Positions 6,011 to 13,260 of a DNA stretch of 24,001 nt are shown here, in pieces. How positions within the stretch are numbered: position 1 is the stretch's first letter; each line of letters starts with the position of its first letter. The translations under genes were made by a program, and so were the position numbers. The notes under the pieces are model-generated. The model searched no databases and was not told the origin of the DNA. It saw only the letters and a list, made by a program, of their open reading frames with translations. Origin of the DNA: a virus; IMG/VR virus record IMGVR_UViG_3300044859_001027, positions 1-24,001 of that record. One strand, given 5' to 3'.

Positions 6011-6388
6011 ATGGCTAAAACTCTATTTAAAGTCGCAGGTATTACTGTTCACAACGGCAATGCTAAAGTTCGTTTCACTGATGACATGGTTCGCCGTGTC
6101 AAACAATTCAGTAAGGGCGGTGCTACTCGCATTGACCTCTTTGAGTTGCCAAGTGAGATGACTAAGGTTGATGCACTCAAGTATCTGGCTGCTCATGCAG
6201 ATTTCCAAAGTGCTGAGGATCAGGCTACTATCAGTGATGCACTTGCCGATCGTGAGAAGACCTCTAGTAAAGGTGAAGTTAAAGTTAAGGCTTCTAATGC
6301 TAAGCCTAGTATGGATGCAATCAAAGCCCGTGCTAAACCCTCTGTCAAGGCTACTGCGCCCGCTGATACACAGGAAGCTACTGTTTAA
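6011..6388 (+). CDS. Early phage protein with basic alanine/lysine-rich tail
   Basis: The start at 6011 (MAKTLFKVAGITVHNGNAKV) has AAAGGAATCAAA upstream; a TTG at 5924 is the promoter. Residues 1-85 form an alpha/beta domain (RFTDDMVRRVKQFSKGGATR, then KVDALKYLAAH). Residues 86-125 are low-complexity, rich in Lys, Ala, Ser and Pro. The basic tail suggests nucleic-acid binding. No family name is assigned. A 9-bp stem hairpin follows the stop. Confidence 0.7.
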   Translation: MAKTLFKVAGITVHNGNAKVRFTDDMVRRVKQFSKGGATRIDLFELPSEMTKVDALKYLAAHADFQSAEDQATISDALADREKTSSKGEVKVKASNAKPSMDAIKARAKPSVKATAPADTQEATV

Positions 6389-6392
6389 AAAC

Positions 6393-6417
6393 GAATAAGG
6401 GTGCAACGCCCTTATTC
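6393..6417 (+). terminator. Intergenic hairpin, weak terminator or mRNA-end structure
   Basis: A 9-bp perfect stem (GAATAAGGG pairs with CCCTTATTC) and 7-base loop directly after the stop at 6388. No T-run follows, so it may only attenuate transcription or protect the mRNA 3' end. Confidence 0.55.
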
Positions 6418-6436
6418 CATTACATAAGGAAACAAA

Positions 6437-6625
6437 ATGAAAGTAAGTGATAAATTGAAAAAAGCCGGTGACAGTGTAACTGTTTATTTTTACGATAACG
6501 GTTATATGGTTGAAGTGTCAGGTCGTGACCATGAAGATGATTGGAAGACTGCTAAGATTATGTGCCCTACTTTGGAAGAAGTAAATGCAGTTATCGTAGA
6601 AGCCAGCAAGATGGAACGTGATTAA
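6437..6625 (+). CDS. Small hypothetical phage protein, 62 aa
   Basis: MKVSDKLKKAGDSVTVYFYD with NGYMVEVSGRDHEDDWKTAK and a C-terminal helix (LEEVNAVIVEASKM): a beta-sheet followed by a helix. It has an ATAAGGAAAC Shine-Dalgarno. This is a common short phage protein type without known function. Its TAA is immediately followed by the next ATG. Confidence 0.7.
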   Translation: MKVSDKLKKAGDSVTVYFYDNGYMVEVSGRDHEDDWKTAKIMCPTLEEVNAVIVEASKMERD

Positions 6626-6844
6626 ATGTCTTTTCAAATTTGGACTAGGCTAAACGAATTTGCTGACAAGCGGCGAAAGTTTGATCCAAGTAAAAAGGAA
6701 GACCTTCGACAATTAGGATATTTTAAAAAATATCATAAATGGGAAACTGGTTGTCCGTTTTATATTGAATGGCCCTTTCACGATGCCGTATCAATGTGTC
6801 AAGCAAAGTACACGGACTATATGCTAGAGAAACTAGTAAAATAA
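6626..6844 (+). CDS. Small hypothetical protein, 72 aa
   Basis: Basic, aromatic protein with no recognised domain (YFKKYHKWETGCPFYIEWPF in the middle). It directly abuts the previous gene and ends in the left arm of the bidirectional terminator, so it closes the rightward early operon. Confidence 0.6.
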   Translation: MSFQIWTRLNEFADKRRKFDPSKKEDLRQLGYFKKYHKWETGCPFYIEWPFHDAVSMCQAKYTDYMLEKLVK

Positions 6845-6870
6845 AAAAGCCCCAAGTAAGGGGCTTTTTT
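6843..6870. terminator. Bidirectional intrinsic terminator between convergent genes
   Basis: An 11-bp perfect stem AAAAAAGCCCC / GGGGCTTTTTT with a 6-base AAGTAA loop. It has a T-run on both strands. The stop codons of both flanking convergent genes lie in its arms. Confidence 0.93.
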
Positions 6871-7865
6871 TATGACCAAGTTGTTAGTGCCGCCCGTTTC
6901 CAAGTACTACTTGCCACACATATATAAATATAGCTTGCATCAAATGCAATTTCTCCTGCAGTGCCCGCCGCACTAGCATTAAGCGGTACAGTACTACTTG
7001 CTAATTGTGGACTCCAATCCATTACCCCTGCGCCATCTGTAGTTAAAAACTCACCTACGTTACCAGAAGTATTAGGTAATTGCCATGCAATATATGCAAG
7101 TGAGCCAATACTAGCAGGAGCCTGTAATGCAACAAATTTGGTATTAGTTGATACTGTATTCATTACTAGATAACCTGTGTTATTAATAATGACTGTATTA
7201 CCTGCTCTAATGTCAGTGTCAACACTAAGATTTCCGGTTACAGCAAATGTATTTGTTCCTGTTGTGAAAGAGAAATTGTTTGTTAGTGGTGTGTATCTCC
7301 AACTACTATCATGGTATACAGCCATTCTAGTATTAGCCATGTCAAGTGATACTGTACCATTACCGGGCGTCCCGCCAGGAACTGAGGTGTTAATTCTTAC
7401 TGTACCTAAACTTGCTACAAGGTTACCGCCACTGACGTTACCTACAGCAGCCATTGTCAATGGAGTTTCAATTGAACCTAGATTTGCAACAGCCGAACTA
7501 GTGATGTTACCTACAGATATATTACCTGTTACAGTAAGTACTTGGGTTGATTTGTTGAAAGTAAAATTAGAACTAGCATTAATGGTACTGTCATCATTGA
7601 ACTGAACTTCTCTATTGCTACCAGCTGGTGGCGCAGTATCACTAGTCCAAGCTAACACACCTGATCCATTTGTTTTTAATAACTGACCATTTGTTCCGCC
7701 AGTGATAGTAATGTTGCCTACTGCACCTAAGTTTGCAGTATAGGTTACGTTAATATTTCCTACGTTAGCAATATTGCTATTGCCCAATTCTAATCCATCT
7801 GCTGATGGTAACTCTTTAATTATAGCTGAACTTGAATCTACAATTAATGGATATCTATTTGCCAT
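6870..7865 (-). CDS. Tail-fibre-like structural protein, 331 aa
   Basis: Low-complexity, Gly/Asn/Thr/Ser/Val-rich protein with repeated 'GN(I/V)xV' strands (for example NIANVGNINVTYTANLGAVG) typical of trimeric beta-fibres. It contains two 'GqlLkTnGsGvlaW' type segments (near residues 59-74 and 272-285). The C-terminus GEIAFDASYIYICVASSTWK ends in a tryptophan-capped module that recurs at the ends of phage tail-fibre and adhesin proteins. The likely role is host-surface recognition. It has an AAAAAAGGA Shine-Dalgarno and a GATAAATA late motif upstream that overlaps the stop of the neighbouring fibre gene. Confidence 0.8.
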   Translation of the reverse strand: MANRYPLIVDSSSAIIKELPSADGLELGNSNIANVGNINVTYTANLGAVGNITITGGTNGQLLKTNGSGVLAWTSDTAPPAGSNREVQFNDDSTINASSNFTFNKSTQVLTVTGNISVGNITSSAVANLGSIETPLTMAAVGNVSGGNLVASLGTVRINTSVPGGTPGNGTVSLDMANTRMAVYHDSSWRYTPLTNNFSFTTGTNTFAVTGNLSVDTDIRAGNTVIINNTGYLVMNTVSTNTKFVALQAPASIGSLAYIAWQLPNTSGNVGEFLTTDGAGVMDWSPQLASSTVPLNASAAGTAGEIAFDASYIYICVASSTWKRAALTTWS

Positions 7866-7882
7866 TTTCTAATCCTTTTTTA

Positions 7883-7890
7883 TATTTATC
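7883..7890 (-). promoter_or_regulatory. Late-promoter-like motif GATAAATA
   Basis: GATAAATA on the - strand, 17 bases before the fibre start codon; its first bases are part of the upstream gene's TGA. It matches the T4-type late consensus TATAAATA except at the first base. Confidence 0.5.
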
Positions 7891-9238
7891 AACTTATAGC
7901 AACACGGATAAATGAACCGTCTCTTGCTTCTAACATGTAATCTCTTTGTACCACATCAGGAGGACATGTTACTGTTGTACTGCCATTTCGTAGTGTTACA
8001 GAAATAGTTTGCGTAACTACTGTTTTCCAACCTAGTTGTTTTGTTGCGGCATCGTCTTTTATGCCTAATACACTATATATTGTACCGGTTACATTTGGTA
8101 CATAGTATGATGAATCTGATATAGAACTTGGTGTAAAAAACCCGGTGTAATTTCCAGTAGTATTGGTAAATTTTAAATAACCACTGTTGCTATTTGCAAC
8201 CAAGCCTGTACTAGTTACTGCTGTAGTTACATTTACATTGTTTGCACCAACATTTCCTGTAGCAGTAACTGCTGTGAAATTACCAGAATATGGAGTAGTA
8301 GCACCTACTGTACCTGTCAATGGTCCGATAAAATTACCATTGAATGTGGTACCGGTAACAATGCCCATTGTTGCATTTCCTGATACTGTCAAGTTACCCG
8401 AAGTTGCTAATGTTGTATTTGCTAATATATAATTTGCAATGACATTACCAGCCAATGTAATATTATTTGGAATGTCTACTGTGATGTTACCAGTTGATGT
8501 TACCGGTGATCCAGTGATAGTTAAATTGTTACTTGAAAAGTCAATACGAGTAACAGTTCCATAATTCATATTGGTAGATGAAATAGTAATCTCACCCGTT
8601 GTATCGCTAAGAGTTATTCCCTCTCCAGCATTGATTCTTGTTACACCAGTGTTAACAATCTCTATTGTGCCAGAATCTGTTATAGGACTACCGCTTACTT
8701 GTAATCCATTACCTACTGCGGTTAGTGCTATGCTGGTTACAGTACCAACACCTGATCCATTTGCAATTTCAACTACTCTACCATATTGATCAACTGTCAT
8801 TGTCGGGGCAATATATTGACCTGCCGCAAAAGCCACGCTTGGTGGGATAGCGGTCATTTCTATAGAAATGTTTCCAGCACTAACAATTGGAGTATTAGCA
8901 ACTAATAATGTAGTGGATTCTATACCAACACTGGTCACTCCTACATTGCCGTTACCGCTAGCGGAAATTGTTACCGCCCCTGTATCTCCTGAGATAGTTA
9001 TTCCAGTACCAGCTACGATAGATGTGACTCCGGTATTGGTTATAGTTACCGTACCAGAACTGCTGTTAGCATAGGTAGACACTCCTATGCCAGTGTTGAA
9101 TGTATTGTATGGGCTAGCTATATTGAATAATCGTGTGAAGTTATTCTGTGACTTGTTGAAGGCCTCATACAAGGAATCACTGCCAGAAACTTGATTTTCT
9201 GCCCCTATATTTATGATTTGTTGTCCTGAAATAGCCAT
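7889..9238 (-). CDS. Large tail-fibre-like structural protein, 449 aa
   Basis: The N-terminus MAISGQQIINIGAENQVSGS continues with DSLYEAFNKSQNNFTRLFNI, which resembles the attachment end of neck or fibre proteins of T4-like aquatic phages. Residues 60-330 are beta-repeats of 'TGxTSIxAGTGITISGDTG' and 'GNxTVSGNAT' types, predicted to form a long trimeric shaft. The C-terminal 120 residues lose the repeat pattern (YYVPNVTGTIYSVLGIKDDA, then DYMLEARDGSFIRVAI), suggesting a tip or oligomerisation domain. It is transcribed with the second fibre and likely part of the adsorption apparatus. Confidence 0.8.
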   Translation of the reverse strand: MAISGQQIINIGAENQVSGSDSLYEAFNKSQNNFTRLFNIASPYNTFNTGIGVSTYANSSSGTVTITNTGVTSIVAGTGITISGDTGAVTISASGNGNVGVTSVGIESTTLLVANTPIVSAGNISIEMTAIPPSVAFAAGQYIAPTMTVDQYGRVVEIANGSGVGTVTSIALTAVGNGLQVSGSPITDSGTIEIVNTGVTRINAGEGITLSDTTGEITISSTNMNYGTVTRIDFSSNNLTITGSPVTSTGNITVDIPNNITLAGNVIANYILANTTLATSGNLTVSGNATMGIVTGTTFNGNFIGPLTGTVGATTPYSGNFTAVTATGNVGANNVNVTTAVTSTGLVANSNSGYLKFTNTTGNYTGFFTPSSISDSSYYVPNVTGTIYSVLGIKDDAATKQLGWKTVVTQTISVTLRNGSTTVTCPPDVVQRDYMLEARDGSFIRVAIS

Positions 9239-9255
9239 ATATTGTCCCTATTATG

Positions 9256-9263
9256 TATTTATC
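9256..9263 (-). promoter_or_regulatory. Late-promoter-like motif GATAAATA
   Basis: GATAAATA on the - strand, 17 bases upstream of the fibre gene start at 9238 and immediately after the stop of the Fe-S carrier gene. Spacing and sequence equal those of the motif before the next fibre. Confidence 0.55.
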
Positions 9264-9590
9264 TTAAACACTAAATGAACTGCCGCAGCCGCATGTAGTT
9301 ACCGCTATCGGATTCTTGATGCTAAAACTAGAGCCATTGAGGTCTTCTTTGTAGTCTACTATTGAGCCATCCACGTATTGAGCCGACATTGCATCGACCA
9401 GGACACTTGAGGCGCCCGCTGGTATTTCCCAGTCGTCCTCATTTTTAGCATCATCTAAGGTAAATCCATAGCTGAACCCTGAGCATCCACCACCCTGCAC
9501 AAACATACGAAGTTTTAAAGTAGGGTTACCTTCTTCTGCTATAATATCTGCAATTTTACTTGTTGCAGACTCTGATATGATTAGATTCAT
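9264..9590 (-). CDS. A-type iron-sulfur cluster carrier (IscA/ErpA-like)
   Basis: The 108-residue length is typical of the family. Cys36 in [12 protein letters not shown], and Cys100 and Cys102 in TTCGCGSSF, are the three conserved ligands that bind and hand on Fe-S clusters. IscA/ErpA/SufA-type proteins deliver clusters to apo-enzymes in the cytoplasm. IscA-like genes occur in some aquatic T4-like phages, where they may support viral or host Fe-S enzymes. The ATG overlaps the stop of the secreted Cys-rich gene, so it is the last gene of the SOD operon. Which member of the A-type family it represents cannot be decided here. Confidence 0.92.
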   Translation of the reverse strand: MNLIISESATSKIADIIAEEGNPTLKLRMFVQGGGCSGFSYGFTLDDAKNEDDWEIPAGASSVLVDAMSAQYVDGSIVDYKEDLNGSSFSIKNPIAVTTCGCGSSFSV

Positions 9591-10189
9591 TTTGTTGGAT
9601 TAGTTGTTTTTGCTAACGGATCTGGTGCTGCCACTGGATGCTTCAAACATGCTTTGCTGTTACCTTGACCGGCTTCTGTTAAGAATTTTATACCTTTAGC
9701 AATTTGTCCAATTGGGCAAGAACATGATGCTGTAACAGTACCGTTAGTAGGATCTTTGTCGTACTTGCACATCATGCCCCAACAGTTTGTTGACCCTTCT
9801 GCTATCGCCCCGGGGCAACTTTGTATCTGCGCTTTAGTAGCACTTTCCGGTACCCTTACAAAATTATTAGCTTCTTGTGGGTAATGAAATCCTTCAACTA
9901 ATCTAGGAGCAAACAAACTCCAAACTTGTGTTTCTGGATCAGGTACAGAGCAACTTCCCTTCATTACTCCTGCGGTAAGGTCAGCAATACTAGGTCCTTC
10001 TAATACAGGGCATTTACATATAACTTCAGGATATGTGACACCGTTGTTGGTTGTGATTGTTTTTCCTGTTTTAGTGCATGTACTTGCGGCACATAATGCA
10101 AATTTACCCTGGCAAATAGTCAGAGGGGGAGGAGTCTGTGCTTGCACAGAGCCAACGAAGAATGCTAATAACAATAATAATTTTTTCAT
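9587..10189 (-). CDS. Secreted protein with two six-cysteine modules
   Basis: A classic signal peptide: MKK, a leucine-rich core and a VQA cleavage site at about residue 17. The mature 180 residues carry 12 cysteines in two matching sets: C26-x6-C33-x4-C38-x19-C58-x-C60-x19-C80 and C125-x10-C136-x4-C141-x14-C156-x-C158-x22-C181. Each set has a CxCP core (CKCPV and CSCPI). This indicates an internal duplication and probably three disulfides per module, so it acts in the periplasm or outside. I recognise no named domain, though similar CxCP proteins seem to exist in aquatic bacteria. It lies 10 bases after the GNAT-like gene. Confidence 0.75.
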   Translation of the reverse strand: MKKLLLLLAFFVGSVQAQTPPPLTICQGKFALCAASTCTKTGKTITTNNGVTYPEVICKCPVLEGPSIADLTAGVMKGSCSVPDPETQVWSLFAPRLVEGFHYPQEANNFVRVPESATKAQIQSCPGAIAEGSTNCWGMMCKYDKDPTNGTVTASCSCPIGQIAKGIKFLTEAGQGNSKACLKHPVAAPDPLAKTTNPTK

Positions 10190-10199
10190 ATAAGTTCCT

Positions 10200-10742
10200 T
10201 TAAGGTAATAATTTTAATAACAATGTTTGCCTACGGGTATCATCCCCTATATCTGCTAGGTCTTTTGATGGTAAGTTTTGATAAACGTCATGTGTATTTA
10301 CATCTTGTTTACCAACCTGATTATATCCTACAACACGATTTGGGAAATTCTTAATAAGTTGTTGCCAAATGCCTATTCTACTGTCATCAGTTTGTGTGCT
10401 GTCACTGTATAACGGTACTTTTAGATACTGTGACATTGCATTATAAATTTTCCACCCGTATCCTTGACCACGCCCCTCAGGAGAACTAGCTACTGCACCT
10501 GTTTTTAATCCATTATGAAATTTACTCATACCCGCATAGAAGATAGGATTTTTGTTTTTATCAAATACATATATCTGATACATATCCGGGCTACGAACAA
10601 TAATGTTTGGAGCTCCTATGTCTAAACCAACAAGTCTTGATGCCTGACCTGATTTAATATTAATTAACGCAGTTTTATACATAGCATTAATATTAATATT
10701 CTTTTTTACCGGTGGCATTTGAATTATTTCTGTCATTCTCAT
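10200..10742 (-). CDS. GNAT-like acetyltransferase-fold phage protein
   Basis: Residues 80-150 show the GNAT acetyl-CoA signature: a strand followed by V/A-SSPEGRGQGYGWKIYNAMSQ (the R/Q-x-x-G-x-G loop and helix), then PLYSDSTQTDDSRIGIWQQL and a strand (RVVGYN). The preceding strand YVFDKNKNPIFYAGMSKF fits the central sheet. The substrate is unknown; phage GNAT proteins may acetylate host proteins or be structural. The ATG overlaps the SOD gene's TGA, giving tight coupling. The acetyltransferase function is inferred from the motif alone. Confidence 0.6.
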   Translation of the reverse strand: MRMTEIIQMPPVKKNININAMYKTALINIKSGQASRLVGLDIGAPNIIVRSPDMYQIYVFDKNKNPIFYAGMSKFHNGLKTGAVASSPEGRGQGYGWKIYNAMSQYLKVPLYSDSTQTDDSRIGIWQQLIKNFPNRVVGYNQVGKQDVNTHDVYQNLPSKDLADIGDDTRRQTLLLKLLP

Positions 10743-11290
10743 AAATTCTTACCCCAACGTGTATTGATATGGCCCCAGTTCATTATCTTCCAGATGTTTT
10801 CTAGGTATTGTCTTTTGTCTGCTTGATAGTCTAATGCCCAGGCATGTTCCCACCAGTCAACTAGTATAAGAATATCATCACGGACTTCATGGTTTACAAT
10901 AGTTTTTATTTCTCCGTTGTATGTCATGTAAATCCAACCACTGCCCTGTATCTTCATGGCTTCTAGTTTAAATTGTTCTTTAAAATCTCTCCACCATCCG
11001 TATCTACGTTTAATTAAATTTAGTACAGGACCATTAGCAGTGTTATCATCTCTAGGCTCACGGAATTGACTGAAATAAATGTTGTGCAGAATTGCTCCTG
11101 CATAGTTAAAATCTGTATCACCTTCATCGTTGTTGTATCGTTTAGCATAGCCATGGGCTAAATCACTATAGTGATATTCCATAGTGGCTTTGCTTAAAAC
11201 TGGATTGAGGTCAGAAAGACTATAGGATAGTTTATCTATCTCTATTTTTCGTGTGTTTGCTTCGGCAATTCTCTCTACAATATCATACAT
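10739..11290 (-). CDS. Fe/Mn-type superoxide dismutase
   Basis: All four metal ligands of the Fe/Mn SOD family can be placed: His40 in MEYHYSDLAHGY (the 'M.YHY..H...Y' helix), His69 in AGAILHNIYFSQF, and Asp145 and His149 in LVDWWEHAWALDYQ. The trailing WKIMNWGHINTRW matches the family's 'fw..iNW' end. It dismutates superoxide to peroxide and oxygen. At 183 residues it is slightly shorter than the usual ~200. The N-terminal extension is unusual (MYDIVERIAEANTRK), and the ATG has no Shine-Dalgarno and lies 7 bases after a GATAAATA motif. The metal preference cannot be told. It leads the SOD, GNAT, Cys-rich, IscA operon. Confidence 0.88.
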   Translation of the reverse strand: MYDIVERIAEANTRKIEIDKLSYSLSDLNPVLSKATMEYHYSDLAHGYAKRYNNDEGDTDFNYAGAILHNIYFSQFREPRDDNTANGPVLNLIKRRYGWWRDFKEQFKLEAMKIQGSGWIYMTYNGEIKTIVNHEVRDDILILVDWWEHAWALDYQADKRQYLENIWKIMNWGHINTRWGKNL

Positions 11291-11297
11291 TGTAGAG

Positions 11298-11305
11298 TAT
11301 TTATC
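11298..11305 (-). promoter_or_regulatory. Late-promoter-like motif GATAAATA before the SOD gene
   Basis: GATAAATAC on the - strand, with only 7 bases to the SOD ATG. If used like a T4 late promoter, transcription would start one or two bases before the ATG, giving an almost leaderless mRNA. Confidence 0.45.
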
Positions 11306-11315
11306 GGAAAATAGT

Positions 11316-12311
11316 TTACTTATCTATAAGATTGTCGCGGAATATCTGCCAGGCATTTTCCCATGACCAACGATAACTACCCTTTATAACTGTGTGTCTA
11401 GGTAGAAACAAACAATCAGTAACAGCCTGTTTTAAATCAGAATTTAAACAACCAGTAATACCCTCGTCTATCACATCTTCTGGCCCTGGTACCGGATATG
11501 CGGCTACTGGAGTTCCGCATGCCATTGCTTCGACCATAACAAGTCCAAATGTTTCCCATTTACTAGGGAATACAAATACTTCCGCATTTGCATAATACTG
11601 TGCTAATTCTATTCCGGTTTTAAACCCAGTAAAGTGTACATCAGGATATTCTTTCTTATAAGTTTCTAGCATTGGCCCATCGCCAACCATAACCTTAAGA
11701 TATCCTGAATAATCCATGTCTAAAAATGCTTCTAAATTTTTTTCTTTACTAACACGGCTGACACATACTATATATTTTTCGGTCGTTGCTACTCTATGGC
11801 TTGGATTAAATATTGTGCGGTCAACACCCCTAGTCCATGGAATTATTTCACCGTCAAATCCGTGTGCTTGTAACTCCTTAACCATTGTGTCAGTAGTAGT
11901 TAACACTTTGCCACTATGCTTATGAAACCACCTAACTAGAGGCCAAGTAATGGCTTCAGGTATTCCAAATAAAGCACGGAGCCCTTCAGGGAACTTAGTA
12001 TGATAAGCAGTATTGTACCTAAAATTATGTTTTGAAAGATATTTTCTAGCAGACAAACCGAGAGGACCCTCTGTGGCGATGTGGATATAATCCGGACTGA
12101 ACGCCTCAATCTTCTTGCCCATCTGCCTTGGACGGGCAATCTTGACTTCGTTGTAGCCAGGACAATCAAAATAGCGGAAGTCCCCGGGAGTAATGTAAAC
12201 AACGTTATAACCATCCAGAAGCGCACACGCCTCAATATTTTTGTATGTTGTAACGACACCATTTATTTGATCCGGTAAATTATCTGTTATAATTAAAATT
12301 GTTTTTTGCAT
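11316..12311 (-). CDS. agt: GT4-family glycosyltransferase, Agt type (diacylglycerol glycosyltransferase)
   Basis: GT-B fold. The N-terminal domain has ILIITDNLPDQINGVVTTYK (NGVV acceptor loop), then DYIHIATEGPLGLSARKYL and TAYHTKFPE. The C-terminal domain has RGVD (161-164), VSRVSKEKN (Arg186, Lys191), GDGP (210-213) and the EX7E motif ETFGLVMVE (Glu253, Glu261). These segments agree closely with the alphaproteobacterial Agt-like enzymes that transfer a hexose or uronic acid from a nucleotide sugar to diacylglycerol under phosphate starvation. Length (331) is near normal, with an AGGAG Shine-Dalgarno. It lies 21 bases after plcP, the same pairing as in bacteria. An alternative is mannosylation of another surface lipid; the sugar specificity cannot be read. 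Confidence 0.85.
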   Translation of the reverse strand: MQKTILIITDNLPDQINGVVTTYKNIEACALLDGYNVVYITPGDFRYFDCPGYNEVKIARPRQMGKKIEAFSPDYIHIATEGPLGLSARKYLSKHNFRYNTAYHTKFPEGLRALFGIPEAITWPLVRWFHKHSGKVLTTTDTMVKELQAHGFDGEIIPWTRGVDRTIFNPSHRVATTEKYIVCVSRVSKEKNLEAFLDMDYSGYLKVMVGDGPMLETYKKEYPDVHFTGFKTGIELAQYYANAEVFVFPSKWETFGLVMVEAMACGTPVAAYPVPGPEDVIDEGITGCLNSDLKQAVTDCLFLPRHTVIKGSYRWSWENAWQIFRDNLIDK

Positions 12312-12332
12312 TCTCCTACCACCTTAAAACTT

Positions 12333-13238
12333 TTAAATTTTAAATTCCATTTGATCGTTTCTAGTGCGTGTTGACATGATTTCTGATCCTGAAAGTAAAT
12401 CTCTACTTTTCCCGGTTGATCGGTTGGATCGTTCACGTGAACTGCTATCAATATCAGTAACCACATCATCGTACTCCTTAGTCCATTTAATTATTTCCCA
12501 TGCGCCGTTGTAATGCTCTACCAATGCTGTACAACTTTCAACCCAGTCACCATCATTCATATAAGTGACACCATCTATTTCTTTTATTTCTGCATGGTGT
12601 ATATGGCCACATATAACACCGTCAAACCCTCGCTTCTTACAATATCCGGCAAGGTTACGTTCAAAATGAAAAATAAAATCTACTGCTTTTTTAACCTTGT
12701 GCTTAAGATACAAGCTAAGGCTCCAGTACCCAAAACCAAACCTATGGCGAATCCAATTAAATTTATTATTGAGAGCCAATATGAAATCATATGCTTTGTC
12801 TCCTAAAAAACTAAGCCAAGGTGCTAAACGTGTTATACCGTCAAATAAATCACCGTGCGTTACAAGATAGTGCTTACCATCTATACCGATATGTTCAGTT
12901 TGATTTACTATTTCTACGTTACCAAATCCTATGTCATATGGTATTAGTGGTCGTAAAAATTCATCATGATTCCCGGCAACAAATACAACTCTGGTTCCGC
13001 GTTTTGCATGACCCAATATCCTACGTACTACATTGGTATGACTTTGTTTCCAACGCCACTTGTTTTGTTGAATGCGCCACCCATCAATTATATCACCTAC
13101 AAGATATAGTGTTTCGCATGTATTATGTTTGAGGAAGTTATTTAAGGCTTCAGCCTTACAGTCTTTTGTGCCTAGGTGCACATCACTTATGAAAATAGAG
13201 CGATAGGTTTTTAAGGGCATACAATATTTATTGCCCAT
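12333..13238 (-). CDS. plcP: PlcP-type metallophosphoesterase (phospholipase C for lipid remodelling)
   Basis: The calcineurin-like core is complete: SDVHLG (Asp19, His21), VGDIIDGW (Asp49), AGNHDEFLR (Asn90, His91), THGD (His128) and CGHIHHA (211-216). The segments GDKAYDFILALNNKF, GYWSLSLYLKHKVKKAVDFI and NDGDWVESCTALVEH match the PlcP branch, often annotated as UDP-2,3-diacylglucosamine pyrophosphatase, rather than true LpxH. PlcP hydrolyses phosphatidyl-ethanolamine or -choline to diacylglycerol and phospho-alcohol. The tail after about residue 255 is Ser/Arg-rich and outside the fold. A start at 13220 (MPLKTYRS) is equally possible and fits the family better; neither has a Shine-Dalgarno. 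It pairs with agt downstream and follows IF-1. Confidence 0.85.
   Translation of the reverse strand: MGNKYCMPLKTYRSIFISDVHLGTKDCKAEALNNFLKHNTCETLYLVGDIIDGWRIQQNKWRWKQSHTNVVRRILGHAKRGTRVVFVAGNHDEFLRPLIPYDIGFGNVEIVNQTEHIGIDGKHYLVTHGDLFDGITRLAPWLSFLGDKAYDFILALNNKFNWIRHRFGFGYWSLSLYLKHKVKKAVDFIFHFERNLAGYCKKRGFDGVICGHIHHAEIKEIDGVTYMNDGDWVESCTALVEHYNGAWEIIKWTKEYDDVVTDIDSSSRERSNRSTGKSRDLLSGSEIMSTRTRNDQMEFKI
13225..13232 (-). promoter_or_regulatory. Late-like motif AATAAATA at the plcP start
   Basis: AATAAATA on the - strand between the two candidate plcP ATGs (13238 and 13220). It may be a secondary late promoter or simply Asn-Lys-Tyr codons in AT-rich DNA, so confidence is low. Confidence 0.25.
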
Positions 13239-13260
13239 TATGTGTCAAATATGTGACAAA

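Noticed and set aside
6961-9074. Long + strand frames opposite the tail-fibre genes
   Set aside because: They are antisense shadows of repeat-rich coding sequence, have no ribosome binding sites and encode Val/Thr/Pro-rich low-complexity products.
12513-13132. + strand frames across the plcP gene
   Set aside because: They lie wholly antisense to a gene with full catalytic motifs and lack start signals.
12333-13238. Calling the phosphoesterase LpxH (UDP-2,3-diacylglucosamine pyrophosphatase, lipid A pathway)
   Set aside because: The DVHLG start, the long YWSLS...HKVKKAVDFI insert and the GDWVESCTALVEH end fit PlcP better, as does the Agt partner. A lipid A role remains a weaker alternative.
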